From assembly GCA_022592435.1 (NCBI GenBank), contig JABYQS010000057.1:124001-188000 (forward strand): a stretch of DNA of 64,000 nt, given 5' to 3'. Position 1 is the stretch's first letter; each line of letters begins with the position of its first letter. Below the pieces are notes generated by a model that saw only the letters and a program-made list of their open reading frames with translations, had not been told where the DNA came from and made no database searches. The DNA comes from Cerioporus squamosus. Taxonomy: Eukaryota; Basidiomycota; Agaricomycetes; Polyporales; Polyporaceae. Below are positions 50,775-62,865 of this stretch, one piece after another. The position numbers and the translations under genes were made by a program.

Positions 50775-52886
50775 CTAGAAAGGCGTCAGACCGAGCAGAC
50801 CTTTGCATGAACCCTCGATATCAGCAATCTAGATTGATAAACAAGCACGGTAAGCAATGCATTGAGCAAACGAACGTGAAGCTTGCCATACCTCCTTCGG
50901 CGCATTCACACTGATAACGACCGGGTGTTCCTTCCCTACGAGAACCTCGTCTTCTATCCTGATCCCGATGTTATGGAAGGCTTTCGGGAACTCGGTATAA
51001 GGGGGGACATAGACACCTGCCCACCGGTCATCACCGAATTCTCTGCGAGTCAGATGTATCCGACGCACCTGGCTCGATGGTTATGACCATGCCTGCCCGA
51101 ATAGGCTCGTTCTTGTCAATATGGTTCGACTCGTGTAAGTCTGGCATCAAAGTCAGCGTTCACGGGTGATCCCGGATGCCCGCCCTGTACTCACCTATGC
51201 CGACATGGTGGCCTATGAGATGCGGATACAGCGTGTCCAGCGAGCCGGCCCCAAGGGGGAAACGGAAGCCGATGCGGTCTAATTCCTTACGGATCATGTT
51301 GCAAGACTCTCTGTGTATCTGCATGATAGACATCCCGGACGCCTCGGTGCAGAGGGCCACGAGGTGCTTCTGCACCGTCAAGACGGCATTATACAGCGTG
51401 GCCTGCTGAGGCGTAAACGTCCCGTTTGCAGGGAAGGTGCGAGCTGGTGGCTGACATGAGTGCCCTCGTAACTCGAAGAAGGAGCGAATCCGACATACTG
51501 ATATCTGACGCATAGCCACTGCAAGAAACGGTGTCAGTCCGAGGCATACTGGATAAGTCCATTGCTACTTACTTATACTCGCAACCTGCGTCGATTAAGA
51601 CCATCTCGCCATCAGCGATTAGTTGGTTGTTAGATGTATAATGTATGATAAGTCCATTCGGTCTGAGGACGAGAACCTGCTCAGCGGTTACTCCGCATAA
51701 AACCTGTGGAACGTACCCAGAAGCAACGACGGGCACATAAGCGGGACGCTGAGATCCTTCTCGCGCGCACAGGTACTCGAAATGAGCAGCGACTGCGTGT
51801 TCAGACATGCCAGGCTCCGTGAAGCGCATAACCTGCCGTCGTGTTCACAGTCAATCATGGCCAGAGCGAGTACAGAGCAATGCTACCTTGTTATGCGCTC
51901 GCGCACTGATATCAGCTGCTTGGCGCATGACATTCTGTTCATACTTGCTCTTGACTGCGCGCAAACGACCAACCTCGGGAGCGAGAGCCTTGCGTCTCGA
52001 GGTGCTCAATGAGTCCAGCAGGTTGTCATACTCTGAGCGTGCCATTCCCCCGGACGGCGACAGATACTGCATTCCATTGTATGTCACCACATCGTGCAGC
52101 AGCTCACCAAACGCGCGCACCTTCACAAGAGACTTCGGCGAGAATGCCCGCGATCGTTTGGAATGATTCGGCACGTCGAGGTACACGTACGACGCGGTCG
52201 AAGCGAGACTTCTCAGCGCGAACGGGAACGCGGAAATAGGCTCCGCCTCGTCCGCGTCGAAGTACTGCACAACATCCTCCGGAGACGTCTTCGCGCCGTC
52301 CCACTTCTCCTTGGCTGTGTCCGTCCCGGCGGAGAACATCCTCATATAGTATCCGCGACTGGTCGAGGGCCGCTTCTCAAGGATGACTGCTGCCTCTGGC
52401 TCATCGAAGCCGGTGAGGTACCAGAAATCGGACGACTGCCGAAACTTGTAGCTGGAACGCCACGGGTGAGTCTCAAAGGCACACGTTCATGGAAGAGCCA
52501 ACGCACAATATTTCTGGAGGGTAGAAGTAGGTACGACATGAAGTAAGGGTGCATGGTGGGAATCAGGACTCACGGCCACTCATGTACTTCACCTGGCCAG
52601 CAACGCACACCACCAGACTATCGTCCGGCAGACTCTCCATAAGTTCCCTCCTCCTGCGGTCATATTCCTCCTGCGGGATACCTGGCGTAGTCTCCTCGGT
52701 CCGGATCAAGTGAGCATGCGAAGCAGCGAGCGGTTGGCCATACGGCGTCGGTTTGAGTTGGGAGAAACCATTGACAGTTACAGCAGAAGCATAGCAGCGA
52801 GCATGGCGAGGAAAAGCAGAATGAACAAGTCTGGTCGAGGCGAAGGCTGCCTTCACCGCCGTTGTCGACGATGAGCGGAGGAACAT
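50775..52886 (-). CDS. ICP55: mitochondrial Xaa-Pro aminopeptidase (Icp55)
   Basis: About eight exons. The start at 52886 (MFLRSSSTTAVKAAFASTR) gives a mitochondrial presequence; an in-frame ATG 36 bp upstream is possible. FYKFRQSSDFWYLTGFDEPE and YYMRMFSAGTDTAKEKWDGA mark the aminopeptidase-P N-domain. The creatinase-fold metal ligands are all visible: IDAGCEY and ISRTFPANG (two Asp), HLIGHHVGI (His), ITIEPGVYVPP (Glu) and IRIEDEVLV (Glu). The last exon IADIEGSCKGLLGLTPF is joined over an intron and ends at 50775. Icp55 trims one residue from processed mitochondrial proteins, stabilising them, and is the closest match by N-domain. Confidence 0.88.
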
Positions 52887-53142
52887 AAGTCGAGCGACCT
52901 CAAGCGGCCAACATACGCCCATCTACGGCGGCTGACGTAAGCAGACATGAATGCGTAACAAACAAGCGTGTCTATTCTGAAGCATGGCGAACATAGATAC
53001 TATGTGCTTCAATCTATACGGGCAGAGTACTACAGCACCACGGACAAGGCCAGAACACGCCATTGAGGCTCGGAGAGCGTTCATAACATACGGCGCGTGT
53101 AACCAAACCGCGACGTTGCGTCCGGTGAGCGGCATTTCCTCT

Positions 53143-55697
53143 CTAATCGACCCTCTTCGACGTCGAAGCATCGTGAGTCTCCGCGACGGAGGCTGATTCG
53201 TATGAGCCCGAAGCATGTCCATCAAGAGGTTCATCCGCGACGCGAAGCTGCTGCAGGATCTGCTCCCGGCGAAGCCACTGATCCTCGGGAATGAAGTACC
53301 AGCTGAGTATGCCAAATATCGTTACGGCCCCGAGAATTACGCAGGACTGCGGAGCACGGTCAACATGAGGCGCAGTGAGCGTATTAATGGTAACCTTACG
53401 AAGTTGAAAGTCTCCGCATCCGTCGGGAACACGAAGGGCGAGATTTGTACCTGAGAAAAGAGTAGCGTAAGCCAAGGAATATTGCAGGTCAACGGTGACA
53501 CATACCGCGAAGACCACGGCGTTGAACAAGACCGTCGCAACGTAGAAAGGCTTCCTCCAGCGCCCCAGATAGAAGTGAGAGCCCTTGAAGTCGTTCGGCG
53601 TCATCGTAAGGCGGAGCAGAGCGATCAATCCATAGGCTGCGGTGGTCGGAATACCCCCGGCGGAGATCAACGACGTGAAGGCGACTTGACTGGGGAGGAT
53701 GGTACAAAGCAAGGCCGCGCCGAAGACAAACATGACTGTAACAGCGTTCCGCGGCTGCTTGGCGGCATCGACCTTGCCAATCCAGGGCGACATAGGCAAG
53801 ACACCATCGCGAGCGACTGCGAAGATGAGTCGAGAAGCAGCAACAATCGCAACGCTGGTACTCTGCGGATGAACATGAGACATGAGAGACTGCAGGACAT
53901 GAACTGTGATATGAACTTACGAGGATCAATCCGACCGAGGCAATGACAGTCATGACGATGCTACCGCCTCTTCCGAGCGCAAGAGCATAGATTTGCACGA
54001 AAGGCTGGGGAGCCCCGAGGGAAAAGAGAGTGTCGAGGTCGGGGGTGCAAAACAAAAATAGGATCGTAGTCGCGAAGCCCAGCACGCCCGTGGCGACGAC
54101 ACTAGTGATGATACCACGTCCAGCGACGACACTATAGAGAAACATCGAGCTTGAGCGACATGAACGACACAGAGAATAACAACATACCTCGCATTCTTGG
54201 TTTCTTCGGCAATGTGACCAGAAGCATCGAAACCAATCATGGTGCCTGCGGTGAAGAGGCTGACCACAAAATTGAGCGGGTGCGGGGATGATATACAGGT
54301 CAAGAGATCACATACAACGACAGCATCCAGTTCCAGCCTGCAGGAGCTCCGGTGCCATTGTCTGCGCACATCAACAATCAGACATGTAGACTGGGCACTT
54401 CTTATGATACTTACACGTCAGCGTGAAGACATCCTTGGCCGACCGGAACCCGTAAGTCCTCGATACACCAATCGGAAGCCATACCACGCTGAGGAAGAAG
54501 TCTACAGCGTAGACAGCCATTGCAACGCGGAATACAGTCGAGTACCACCTCGGCGGGAGGTAGTTGATGGCGATGGAGACGAGCAAGATGCCTTCAGAAA
54601 CGGCCCATATGAGAGCACGCCATTTGACGTTGTCGTAGCCGATTCCTCCGGGGAAATCCACCTCCCAGACTGCCAGTTGGGAGACGATGTAATTCGCGGT
54701 GGTCTAGTAGAGCACGATCAACCCATGAGGCAGGAGACGAAGCGGAGTCATTACTCACTTGACAATTACCCGCAGCGAAGGTCATCCAAGCGGTACAAGA
54801 CCACCAGGCAACTATGAAACCGAAGAATCTGGCGTATTTCGGACCCGCGCTCTCCGCAGTCCAGATGTAGATCGAGCCGCTCAGAGGAAGAGCAGAGCAG
54901 ACTTCTGCGAGGACCGCCGCTGTGATGAACATGAAGATCATCGATATGATGTACGAAGACCTGCAAGCAGTGAGTCGGTGCGGATCGTAAATTGTGCGGA
55001 TACTTACCATATGGCCGCAGGACCGCCAGCCAGAAGACCCAAGAAGAAACCGGACCTGTGAGTTGTGAGTCAGGACCTCTGCCTTTCGTGAGCAGTATAG
55101 TCCAAATACCGGACGCCGCCGATGAAATTCATGGCAACGAAGCTAGCTGCAAAGCTTTCTACGAAATGCCAGCTTCTATGCAAAGACTGTACGAACAAGG
55201 CAATGAATCTCTGTCGGGAAATACCACAGTACGAAGACCTACCTGCTTGTAACCGAGCTTGCGCTATAGGGCGTGAAAGGCAAATGAAGGTCAGTACATC
55301 TGTCGGGGCCCCCCGACGGAGCAGGGGGCAAACGAAAGGCGACACTGGGGGCTTCCCTACGCAGGTTTGAGCGCTGATCAGGTTCGGACGGTGTAATCTC
55401 AACCCTTGCTGTTCGTCCGCTGTCCCGGTGCCGGCGGTCATCCGCGACCTACCAACAGACCAAATGGACAGCGGAGTCACAGGCAAAGATACCCGTAGCC
55501 ACACCAGTTCACAACTAGAAGATGACGTTACCGAAGGTAAAGTCTCAGCAGACCCATCCCTGCACAGTTTATCCCTGCATGTCTCCTCGGTGGGTAATCA
55601 CCAGCTTGAGCTCGTCTTCATCGAGCATTCCGAGCGACGCGCTTTCAGCATCGGGAGTTTTCGCCGAAAAGTCGGTGGCCTCGTTGACGGCGGACAT
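53143..55697 (-). CDS. APC-superfamily amino acid/GABA-type permease
   Basis: About ten exons from ATG 55697 (MSAVNEATDFSAKTPDAES) to the stop at 53143. It has roughly twelve hydrophobic helices. Landmarks are ELKLRKLGYKQ before the first helix, SFVAMNFIGGVR, AEVCSALPLSGSIYIWTAES, ARFFGFIVAWWSCTAWMTF, FTAGTMIGFDASGHIAEET (the conserved E-E-T site), GRGGSIVMTVIASVGLI and VAIVAASRLIFAVARDGVLP. This is the fungal GABA/choline/polyamine-type permease group (Uga4/Hnm1/Tpo5); the substrate cannot be given. The first intron (55264-55601) is 338 bp, several times longer than other introns here. The C-terminal tail is Ser-rich and acidic. Confidence 0.85.
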
Positions 55698-56055
55698 CGC
55701 AGGTGAGTGTCGCGAGGTCACAGAAGGATCAAGGAAGCGCAAGAAGCAGACGGATGAGTCGAGCCTCGAAAGGAATGCAAGATTTATCCGAGGCCTATAT
55801 ACTGAGGCTTACGTAACCCATTCACACACTAGTAACCTGAGTCAAACTTCACGCCGCTCCAGAACCAATCGCGTCCACGTTGTTACCAAACTGTAGTAAA
55901 TCCTGACAGTACACACAGTCAAGCACTTAAGAAGGGGCGAGGTCATAATTGGTACGGACCACCGTCCGAGTGCGCGTGAATTCAAGCTCTCTTTCATCCT
56001 CCGTTGTTTGACGACATCCATGTTGAGACTCACATCCTCCTCGACTCCTGCTGCG
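55698..56055. other. divergent promoter region, permease / orphan gene
   Basis: Holds a TATATA at 55796-55801, about 100 bp upstream of the permease ATG on its strand. No ORF of note. Confidence 0.45.
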
Positions 56056-56718
56056 ATGTTCGACTCTTCGCAGTCGTCCGAACCGAAGGCTTTCGACATC
56101 TACATGTCGGGCTATCTCCTCACCCTTGACATGATCGCCCGCCTCTGTGTGGCATACGGCGCCACCCCAGCCTTTGTCCAGGACATGGGTCCGCTCGACG
56201 CCGCATCTTGCTACTACTCGCCTCGCCGCACAATCGACGCTCCCACTCTCATCCGCATACCCCACAAGGATAAGGCTGAGGGAGGCAAGGTTGTCGATAG
56301 CTGGATCCTTCCCGGCAAGGTCGTCTTCTTCCCTCCTCGCACTACTCCTCCCCCTCTTTCGTACGACGACGAGACCAGAGCTTACTTGAACACCTGGCTG
56401 CCGCCATACCTCTTGTATACAGAAGCCTTCAAGGATATCCGCTTCGTAACGAGGCTCTGGCCTCGTGGTGAGCGCCGTACGTACCTAGCTCCACTCAAGT
56501 TCCCAATTGTTCTCCTGACGCTTCCTTCAGCGACTGGTATCGTCTTACATGCGGTACGAATGCACAACGAAGAATACCGTGCATCGCACCGCGAAGCGCA
56601 GCAAGCCTGGCTTGAACGGAACAGGAGTCGTGGTCATAATGATTTGGAAATAGTATGTTCCCTCTATAGAGTCCTTCCATTTACATATCATGCTCATCTG
56701 CGTTACCATGGTCCATAG
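56056..56718 (+). CDS. orphan hypothetical protein
   Basis: Open from ATG 56056 (MFDSSQSSEPKAFDIYMSGY; an upstream ATG at 56008 is also in frame) through about 200 codons. Features include LTLDMIARLCVAYGATPAFV, a VVDSWILPGKVVFFPP block and LNTWLPPYLLYTEAFK. The pattern of aromatic and charged residues and codon use look real, but I recognise no domain. There is no signal peptide. It may continue over an intron starting near 56652 into the exons at 56842-57216. Confidence 0.45.
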   Translation: MFDSSQSSEPKAFDIYMSGYLLTLDMIARLCVAYGATPAFVQDMGPLDAASCYYSPRRTIDAPTLIRIPHKDKAEGGKVVDSWILPGKVVFFPPRTTPPPLSYDDETRAYLNTWLPPYLLYTEAFKDIRFVTRLWPRGERRTYLAPLKFPIVLLTLPSATGIVLHAVRMHNEEYRASHREAQQAWLERNRSRGHNDLEIVCSLYRVLPFTYHAHLRYHGP

Positions 56719-56841
56719 CCTCCTGCTTTCCCTTTCGAATGGAAGGTCTAGTATGCCCTCTATTATCCAAATGCGAGTCGTCTGTTTGTCCGCCGTCAGC
56801 TCAGCTCACATCGCATTGCATTACAATGCAGGTCGCAATCG

Positions 56842-57216
56842 ATGAGGCTCCCTCGGCTTTCGCTTTCGACGCACAACCCGGCAAGGACATCCCACGAGAG
56901 GAACGTGCACCCCGTTCGCCGCCATGCGCGAGGCGTCGCAAGCATTCGTATGGTGTACGTCTCGCGCGAAGGGCCGAGTGTGCTTCTCATAGCACTCGTT
57001 ACTGATTGTAACTAGATGGACGAGTGGGGTAACGAGTTTTTCACAACGAAGATTGCGCAGCTTAAGAATCTGACATGTTGCCGTCATCCCGAAATCCGAG
57101 CAGCCCATTCATGGTCGTGCAAGATCGGCCGAGTTCACTCGCATCTTGCCTTTCCAGGTAGTCGTGGGGCACACAGCCGACTGTTGACGTTGAGACACCG
57201 CTTTGTTTGCTCATAA
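56842..57216 (+). CDS. small basic hypothetical protein (or 3' exons of the previous gene)
   Basis: Two exons joined by a 63-bp GT-AG intron (56953-57015). The spliced frame reads MRLPRLSLSTHNPARTSH, an Arg/His-rich part, then DEWGNEFFTTKIAQLKNLT and a Cys/His/Arg-rich tail. Another frame of the first exon (VAIDEAPSAFAFDAQPG) could instead continue the upstream orphan gene. I recognise no family. The tail resembles a short zinc-binding or RNA-binding segment only loosely. Confidence 0.3.
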
Positions 57217-57599
57217 TGCCGCGCCGCGTATGGCATGGTCGCCCTCAGGTTGCGCTGCCGGAAGATCACTGGAGTAATCAATAGAGAACCTGTCTCGCGG
57301 AGCTCAAGAACGCTCGACTGATGCGCGCGCGCACATGGTAACGTCTTTATAGGCCATGATGCGCTACCAACGTTCACTAAGGATATAAGGCAGGACATCG
57401 TGTTGGCGGACCTCGAGAGCCTCTCTGCTCGTTCGCGCCCTTGCATCGTCCGGATCGTTGAACTCACCCAAGAACATGGATGATGTTCACATACATCGGA
57501 ACCGACCTGGACGCAACACCGGTCTCGATACTTCACGACAGCTTGTGGGTGTGCATTCGGATAGCTCAGTATCCGCGACTTCTGGGCTGAACGAGCGAA
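57217..57599. other. upstream region of the DUF6533 gene
   Basis: No confident exon. The N-terminal exon of the following gene may lie here, since the start of that protein was not resolved. Confidence 0.35.
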
Positions 57600-59208
57600 A
57601 TGAAGTTTCATTCAGATATGCTGCAGCGCGGCCTCTACCAGTACGTGAATGCAGTTATGTCCCCTCCCGCTGCACTTCATTTCCCCTCTTCGCAGCGTTC
57701 CTCATTCATGAGTATATCGTTACCTTCGACAAGGAGGTCGAATACTTTTGGGTGAAGAGGCCCAATTGCGGATCCTTCTTCTTCCTCTTCAGTAGATATA
57801 TCCCTCTTGTCATCAAGGCCATCGACATGTGCGGCTACATCCATATGTCGGACAAGGTGAGCACCCCGTCGTTTGAGTATAGCCATTTCGTATAGGCACA
57901 CGACCTCCTGCAGAGGTATGAATCACGACTGGCGCAACCTAATCGAATGTCCAATGACTCGATCGTCTCTTTCAGCTGCACCACTTTGGCCAGGGCATAC
58001 CGGCTCTTCGAGCCGTTGTTCTACCTCTCATGTGCAAGTAAGTCATGCCCATCAGCACAGTCTTTGAACAGCCAAGTGATGCGTCCACATAGCATTCACC
58101 AGCTTACGGGCGTGGGCCCTCAGCGGTCGGAACCGAGCGTTCACGGTCTTCATCGCTCTGCTCTGCCTCGCACCGACTGTAACGGATTGGGGGGGTTGAA
58201 AGCTACTACCTGCCCCACCGCATAGCACGCTCACAGTGCTGAACAGGTGGCATTCCGTTGGGTACAAGTCAGAAACGATCCTACGTTCGGATGCATGAAC
58301 GGTTCCACCATTCCAGTAACACTGGCCTCGGGGTGAGCAGGACTCCTCCGTCTTGCCCAGCATCGGGAGCTGACATGTCTTGACCTTCTACAGATGTGAG
58401 TGACAGATCTCAACTCAAGCTCCGAATGCATTCTGATACTGGGGTATGACATGTTATAGTGCTCACTGCCGGACGAGGCCCCGTTATACTTGCCGACCTG
58501 CTGGTGATTGCGCTAACGTGGTACACAGCCTACAAGGCTGGCGTTCTGTGGCAGACTGCACACTGGTTGCGTCCCTCCTTCTGGCGAACTTTCACGCGCG
58601 ATGGTCGGTTGATCAAGCCTCTATCATTGCACACGATGTGGTACTGATCTTGCCGCCTGACAGGGACAGTACACTTCGTGTACGTGCAAGTCAACTCAGT
58701 ATCTGCCCTCCCTACTGACGCACCTTAGCGCTATTTTGACTATGAACGTTCTTCGACTGTGCTTCGCCCTCCGCGTCGTGAGTCCAATGCTCAACCGAGA
58801 AGTATGTTCACCCTTGCTGTACTTACATGCCATACGGCTGCCAGATAACACCAGTCGACGTAAACCCTGCCTGTTACGTGATCCTATTCACGGAGCCGTA
58901 CGTTGGGGTCATCGTAGTGTCTATTACCCTGGAACGTCCGCTAATATGAACTTCCTCCTACCAGCGTGACGGCGGTCCTCATATGCCGTTTCCTCATCAA
59001 TGTCCAGGAAGTGAACAAGCAGACTATCCTGGGTCACGACACTTGGCTCGTCGACGCATCGCTGCAACCACACACAGCTACAAATCTGCGCTTCGCGAAC
59101 GTTCGTATATCGAGCGTGTCCAGGCCGCGGTTCGATGGTCGGCTGGGCCACACCGCGAACATAACTGCCAGTTCGGAGTCACGCAGGGAACTACCAGCTG
59201 TACAATGA
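57600..59208 (+). CDS. DUF6533-type multi-pass membrane protein
   Basis: At least eight exons; the start is uncertain (57600 is approximate). The first clear exon gives FLIHEYIVTFDKEVEYFWVK then FFFLFSRYIPLVIKAI, which is the DUF6533 signature. Later exons give YRLFEPLFYLSCATFTSLRA, NRAFTVFIALLCLAPTV, GPVILADLLVIALTWYTAYK, LTMNVLRLCFALRV and VTAVLICRFLINVQEVN. Each joins in frame, so the gene appears intact to TGA 59206-59208. About seven hydrophobic helices are present. The family is greatly expanded in mushroom-forming fungi and its function is not established. Confidence 0.65.
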
Positions 59209-59507
59209 TCATGACCTTGGATTATACCTGTCTGCGATGTATGTGGTTCCTGTTCAAGCGCAACACCATACATACCGCGACACCAGCGTACGGTCCTTCT
59301 TCGCATTTGAACATGCGACAACCACTATGGCACACAACAAGTCCCGATGTCTGATTGTCGAATAGTGCAAACAGTGAGGTACTGTACATCCAGAGTAGTA
59401 TTGAGGGCATGGTTGGCGAACAGGGACGACCGGAAGCAGCGAAAGACACTCAGCGCAATCTCAGACTACGTCACGGAAGTGTGAGTATACGAGGCGTGAC
59501 CACCCAG

Positions 59508-60450
59508 TTACCAGTCACCCCCACCGCCGTCGAAGTCGTCGCCCTGGTCGTATCCCTGGTCGTAGCCCTGGTTGTAGCCTACACGACAGGTCAACATGCC
59601 TGGGTGACTCTCAAGCGCCACAAAGTAACTCACCAGCATCATACGCCTCTTCCCGTTCGTGGTCTTCGTGATCCTCGAATGCGTCCATAAGCAAGGCACC
59701 TCCGACGAGACCAGCTCCGCCTGATAAGATGCCAATCAGCGCTGCACGGGTACTCATCGGTCCGAGATACATACCAGCCAGGAGAGCCGTTCCCATGCCA
59801 GGGCCGGACTTCTTGGGAGGTGCCTGCTGCACGACTGCTGGCTGTGGACTGCTCGATCCAAACCAGCCTAGACCATTCACCCATCATGCATCAGCTTCTG
59901 CTCTTCTCTTCTCTTCCAGTACTTGGTATGTGACTACTCACCACGGTTCTCCTGGGGCGCGCCGTAGTAGCCGCCCTGTGGCGGGGGCGGGCTTCCATAG
60001 TAGCCAGGTCCGGGCGGGGGCGGGGAACTCCATTGTTGCGGGGGAGGCTGGCCGTAGCCCTGGTTGTAGCCACCTTGGGGCGGGTAAGGGCTGTAGCCAC
60101 GGTTGTCATTCGGCGGAGGTGGCCCAGGAGGCGGGGCAAACCCGCTGGGAGGCGGCGCGGGAGGAGCGGGTCCGAGAGGATGCACCCAGGACGAGCGCGG
60201 TGGGTTCTCCACTGTGTTCACGTAGAACCTGATCTCAGACATGAGCACACCTGCATCGTCGGATCGCGAGGCTATGTACACACCAGGTCTTGTAGCTGGG
60301 CGACTTCAGTCAGAGACTCGCTCACGCCATCGCGAAGAGATGGGCTACTCACTTCTCGTCATATCGCTCTATCCAGCCAGGCGGCAGCGGTCGGGTGTCT
60401 GGATTTCGTGGAGGCCCGGTGGGGGGTGTGTACGGAGGCGGCTGGGACAT
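59508..60450 (-). CDS. WW-domain protein with PY-rich linker and glycine-zipper segment
   Basis: Starts at ATG 60450. The WW domain is split by an intron: LPPGWIERYDE / KFYVNTVENPPRSSWVHPLG, with both Trp present and a slightly short first loop. A Pro/Gly/Tyr-rich stretch (PPGPGYYGSPPPPQGGYYG and similar) follows. Later exons hold GMGTALLAGMYLGPMSTRA and AALIGILSGGAGLVGGALLM, a Gly-spaced hydrophobic segment, and a Gln/Gly/Asp-rich tail ending GGGGDW at 59508. The order suggests a WW adaptor with a membrane-associating or self-associating segment (inference). A TATA box lies 63 bp upstream. Confidence 0.75.
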
Positions 60451-61203
60451 CGATGGAGAGCTGAGATAAAGTGTAGTGGAGGGAAGAGCGGACGGATTGT
60501 CGCTGACTGAAGTATATATAGGCTCGGCACTTGGGCCCCGGATATGTCCCTTACACCCGGGTCAATACCACTGCAGCTGCGCAACTGACTTAAGTACGCT
60601 TATGCCCTTATTACTGGAGAAGCTGCCCACATACATACGTACAACTGTGCAAGCACGGCAGCTGAGCGATACCGCGTTGGCTGTACACGGGGCATTGCCA
60701 TGCGCAGACGCGTGGCAGTTGCGCAATTGTGCGTAAGCACATCGAGTAACAGGACACAATATCCCGCTGAGGCTCATGAGGTAGCATGTTCTGGATACGA
60801 TGATAGTAAGTAATTGACTTGGTACTTCCAAAGACTACTACTATGGCGCAGGATGGACACCAGGGAAGCAAGCAGAACAGCCTCGTGGGGCGGAGTATGT
60901 ACCTCCGCTCGTGTGGGCGTCATCTCACTTTCTCTGCTACGCCCACCTGCATCCTTCCCATGGTGACCCACAATTGACTCTGCATCCAGTCATACAGCAG
61001 TCGCATCGACAGATAAGCCTGCGCCCATGTTCGACCAGAGGGACCAAGAAACATGCATAAGACCACGGGCGCGGCGATGGAGAGGAATATTACAGGCAAG
61101 TAGCACTACTATCCTACTTTGAAGTTCGTGTCAACACCCAGTACGCGGGGCGTGGGGCGCAATACATATCAAGACATAGCCCATAGAAGAGATGCGAACA
61201 TGA
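60451..61203. other. intergenic, WW gene promoter to HMG 3' end
   Basis: Contains the TATATATA at 60513-60520 used by the minus-strand WW gene. No gene was recognised in the remainder. Confidence 0.5.
60513..60520 (-). promoter_or_regulatory. TATA box of the WW-domain gene
   Basis: TATATATA 63 bp upstream of ATG 60450 on its strand. Confidence 0.5.
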
Positions 61204-62186
61204 TCAGGCCTTGGCTTTCTTATGCTTCTTCTCCTTCTTGCCCTCCTCCTTCGCAGGGGTAGGGGCGGCGACCTCCTTCTTCGCCTTCTTGGGCGCGGGC
61301 GGAGGTGTTGTCTCATCGCCAGAACTGGCGTCGGGGGAGCCAGAAGACGCTTCTTCATCGTCGTCCTCTTCCTCCGACGTATCGGTCGCGGCGGCGACGG
61401 GCGCGGCAGCGACAGGGATGGGGTTAGGAGCTATGAGAGCAGCGGCTGCCTACGATTTCAGCAATCTGGTGAGTCCCCATATCGCGAAGGAGCGGCGCGA
61501 GGAGACTCACAGGAACAGCTGCCATGACCGGGACGGGGGCCTCTCCCGTCTTGCCCGACTCGTACACTGCCTTCTGCGCGAGCCACTTGTCCTTCGCGGC
61601 TCTGTTGCGTCGCTCGTATTCCTACAAGAGCGTCGAACTGCAGCTCTTCCGACCACTGAACAAGAACGTACGTCTTTCTGCTCCTGCGGCATCTCCGACC
61701 ACTTCTTCGCGATAGCGCCCAGCAGCTCATTGTTGCGCAACCCGGGATTCTGTGCCTTCAGCTCGCTGCGCACTTCGTTCTGGAACAGCAAGTACGACGA
61801 AGGGGGACGCTTGGGAGCGTTCGGGTCCTTGATCTTCTTGACCTTCCTCTTCCCGTCCGCGTCGTCGCCGCCGCGCGACTTGCGCTTCTTCCCGTGCTCG
61901 TCCTGCGCGATCGGCATAGGGGGCATGACCGGCATATGGTACTGTCCGTTCGGGAGTTGAGGGAACGCGACAGGGTTTGTACCGCCATAAGTTAACGAGT
62001 TGAGCATCTGGTCGGCCGCTGCCGCCGCCTCCCTCATGGAGTTCGCGATATGGGTGATGCTACCTATGAGCTACGCGCGAGCACGTTGAATGAACGTCGA
62101 CGACGGTGACGACGACGGCGACGACGACGAACCTGCAACCTTTGGTACTCGAGCTGGTTTTGCATTTCGGGGTTCATGTTTGACAT
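61204..62186 (-). CDS. HMG-box DNA-binding protein
   Basis: Four or five exons from ATG 62186 (MSNMNPEMQNQLEYQRLQ). After an Ala/Gln-rich region come Lys-rich clusters and the HMG box: KDPNAPKRPPSSYLLFQNEV, NPGLRNNELLGAIAKKWSEM and, over an intron, DEYERRNRAAKDKWLAQK. The C-terminus has an acidic Ser/Asp stretch and a Lys-rich end (GKKEKKHKKAKA) at TGA 61204-61206. This layout resembles fungal non-sequence-specific HMGB-type chromatin proteins (Nhp6/Hmo1 relatives) with an added N-terminal part. It acts in the nucleus, bending DNA. The exact join after QRLQ is not certain; a GAC repeat lies in that intron. Confidence 0.85.
62097..62132. repeat. GAC trinucleotide microsatellite in an intron
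   Basis: Repeated GAC/GGC units inside the first intron of the HMG-box gene. Confidence 0.8.
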
Positions 62187-62865
62187 ATTATGCGCAGCGG
62201 AAGGTAATACCGAGTTTGTATTCCCGGAACGACGCGTCTCGTTTACGGGAGTAAGCAGAGGTTGAAAAGGGGGGTAAAGGGAGGTTGCAAACTTTGTTGA
62301 TGAAGTAGTGACACGGCTAGGCGTTGCGCTTGTTTGGTTGAATTGATTGTTTGCAACCTTACCAATCCCATTAGTCCTTTTGTTATGTGTAGTACCCCGG
62401 ATAGACTGACTTGGCGCTTAGTGTTGTTGTCCCGAGCAGGCTGGAGCCTATTGTTTCTCTATAGCCTCTTTCAACCAACCAGACAGCGCACAAAGAAAAG
62501 TAACACGCTTTGCCTGAATATGAATTATAGTAGAGGTTCTGCCAAGTGGACGGGACGACATGTATCTGTGTGGCCAGACTGAGACCTTGCTGAGACCACA
62601 AAGACTTTAAATCGTGGGAACCAGCGCCTGATCTGGCTAGGGGAGGAGTTCAAAGCGGAGACCGAAAGCCCGACTCTCAGCCTGACCTCTGACCACGACC
62701 ACGACCGCAACGGGCGGCGAGCATCGCACTGACAGTCCTAGCAAGGTGACGGACGGTCGCCTGCTGCTCTCTTGTCCTTCATTCTGTCCTGCTGTGCCCA
62801 GAATAAGCCCGTAGTTTTGCAGTAATCGCCTGAGAGCGCCCTGTGCAAAAGAGTCGCGGTTGCGG
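62187..62865. other. divergent region before the last gene
   Basis: Shared upstream region of the HMG-box gene and the Q/P-rich gene. I saw no reliable ORF. Confidence 0.45.
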
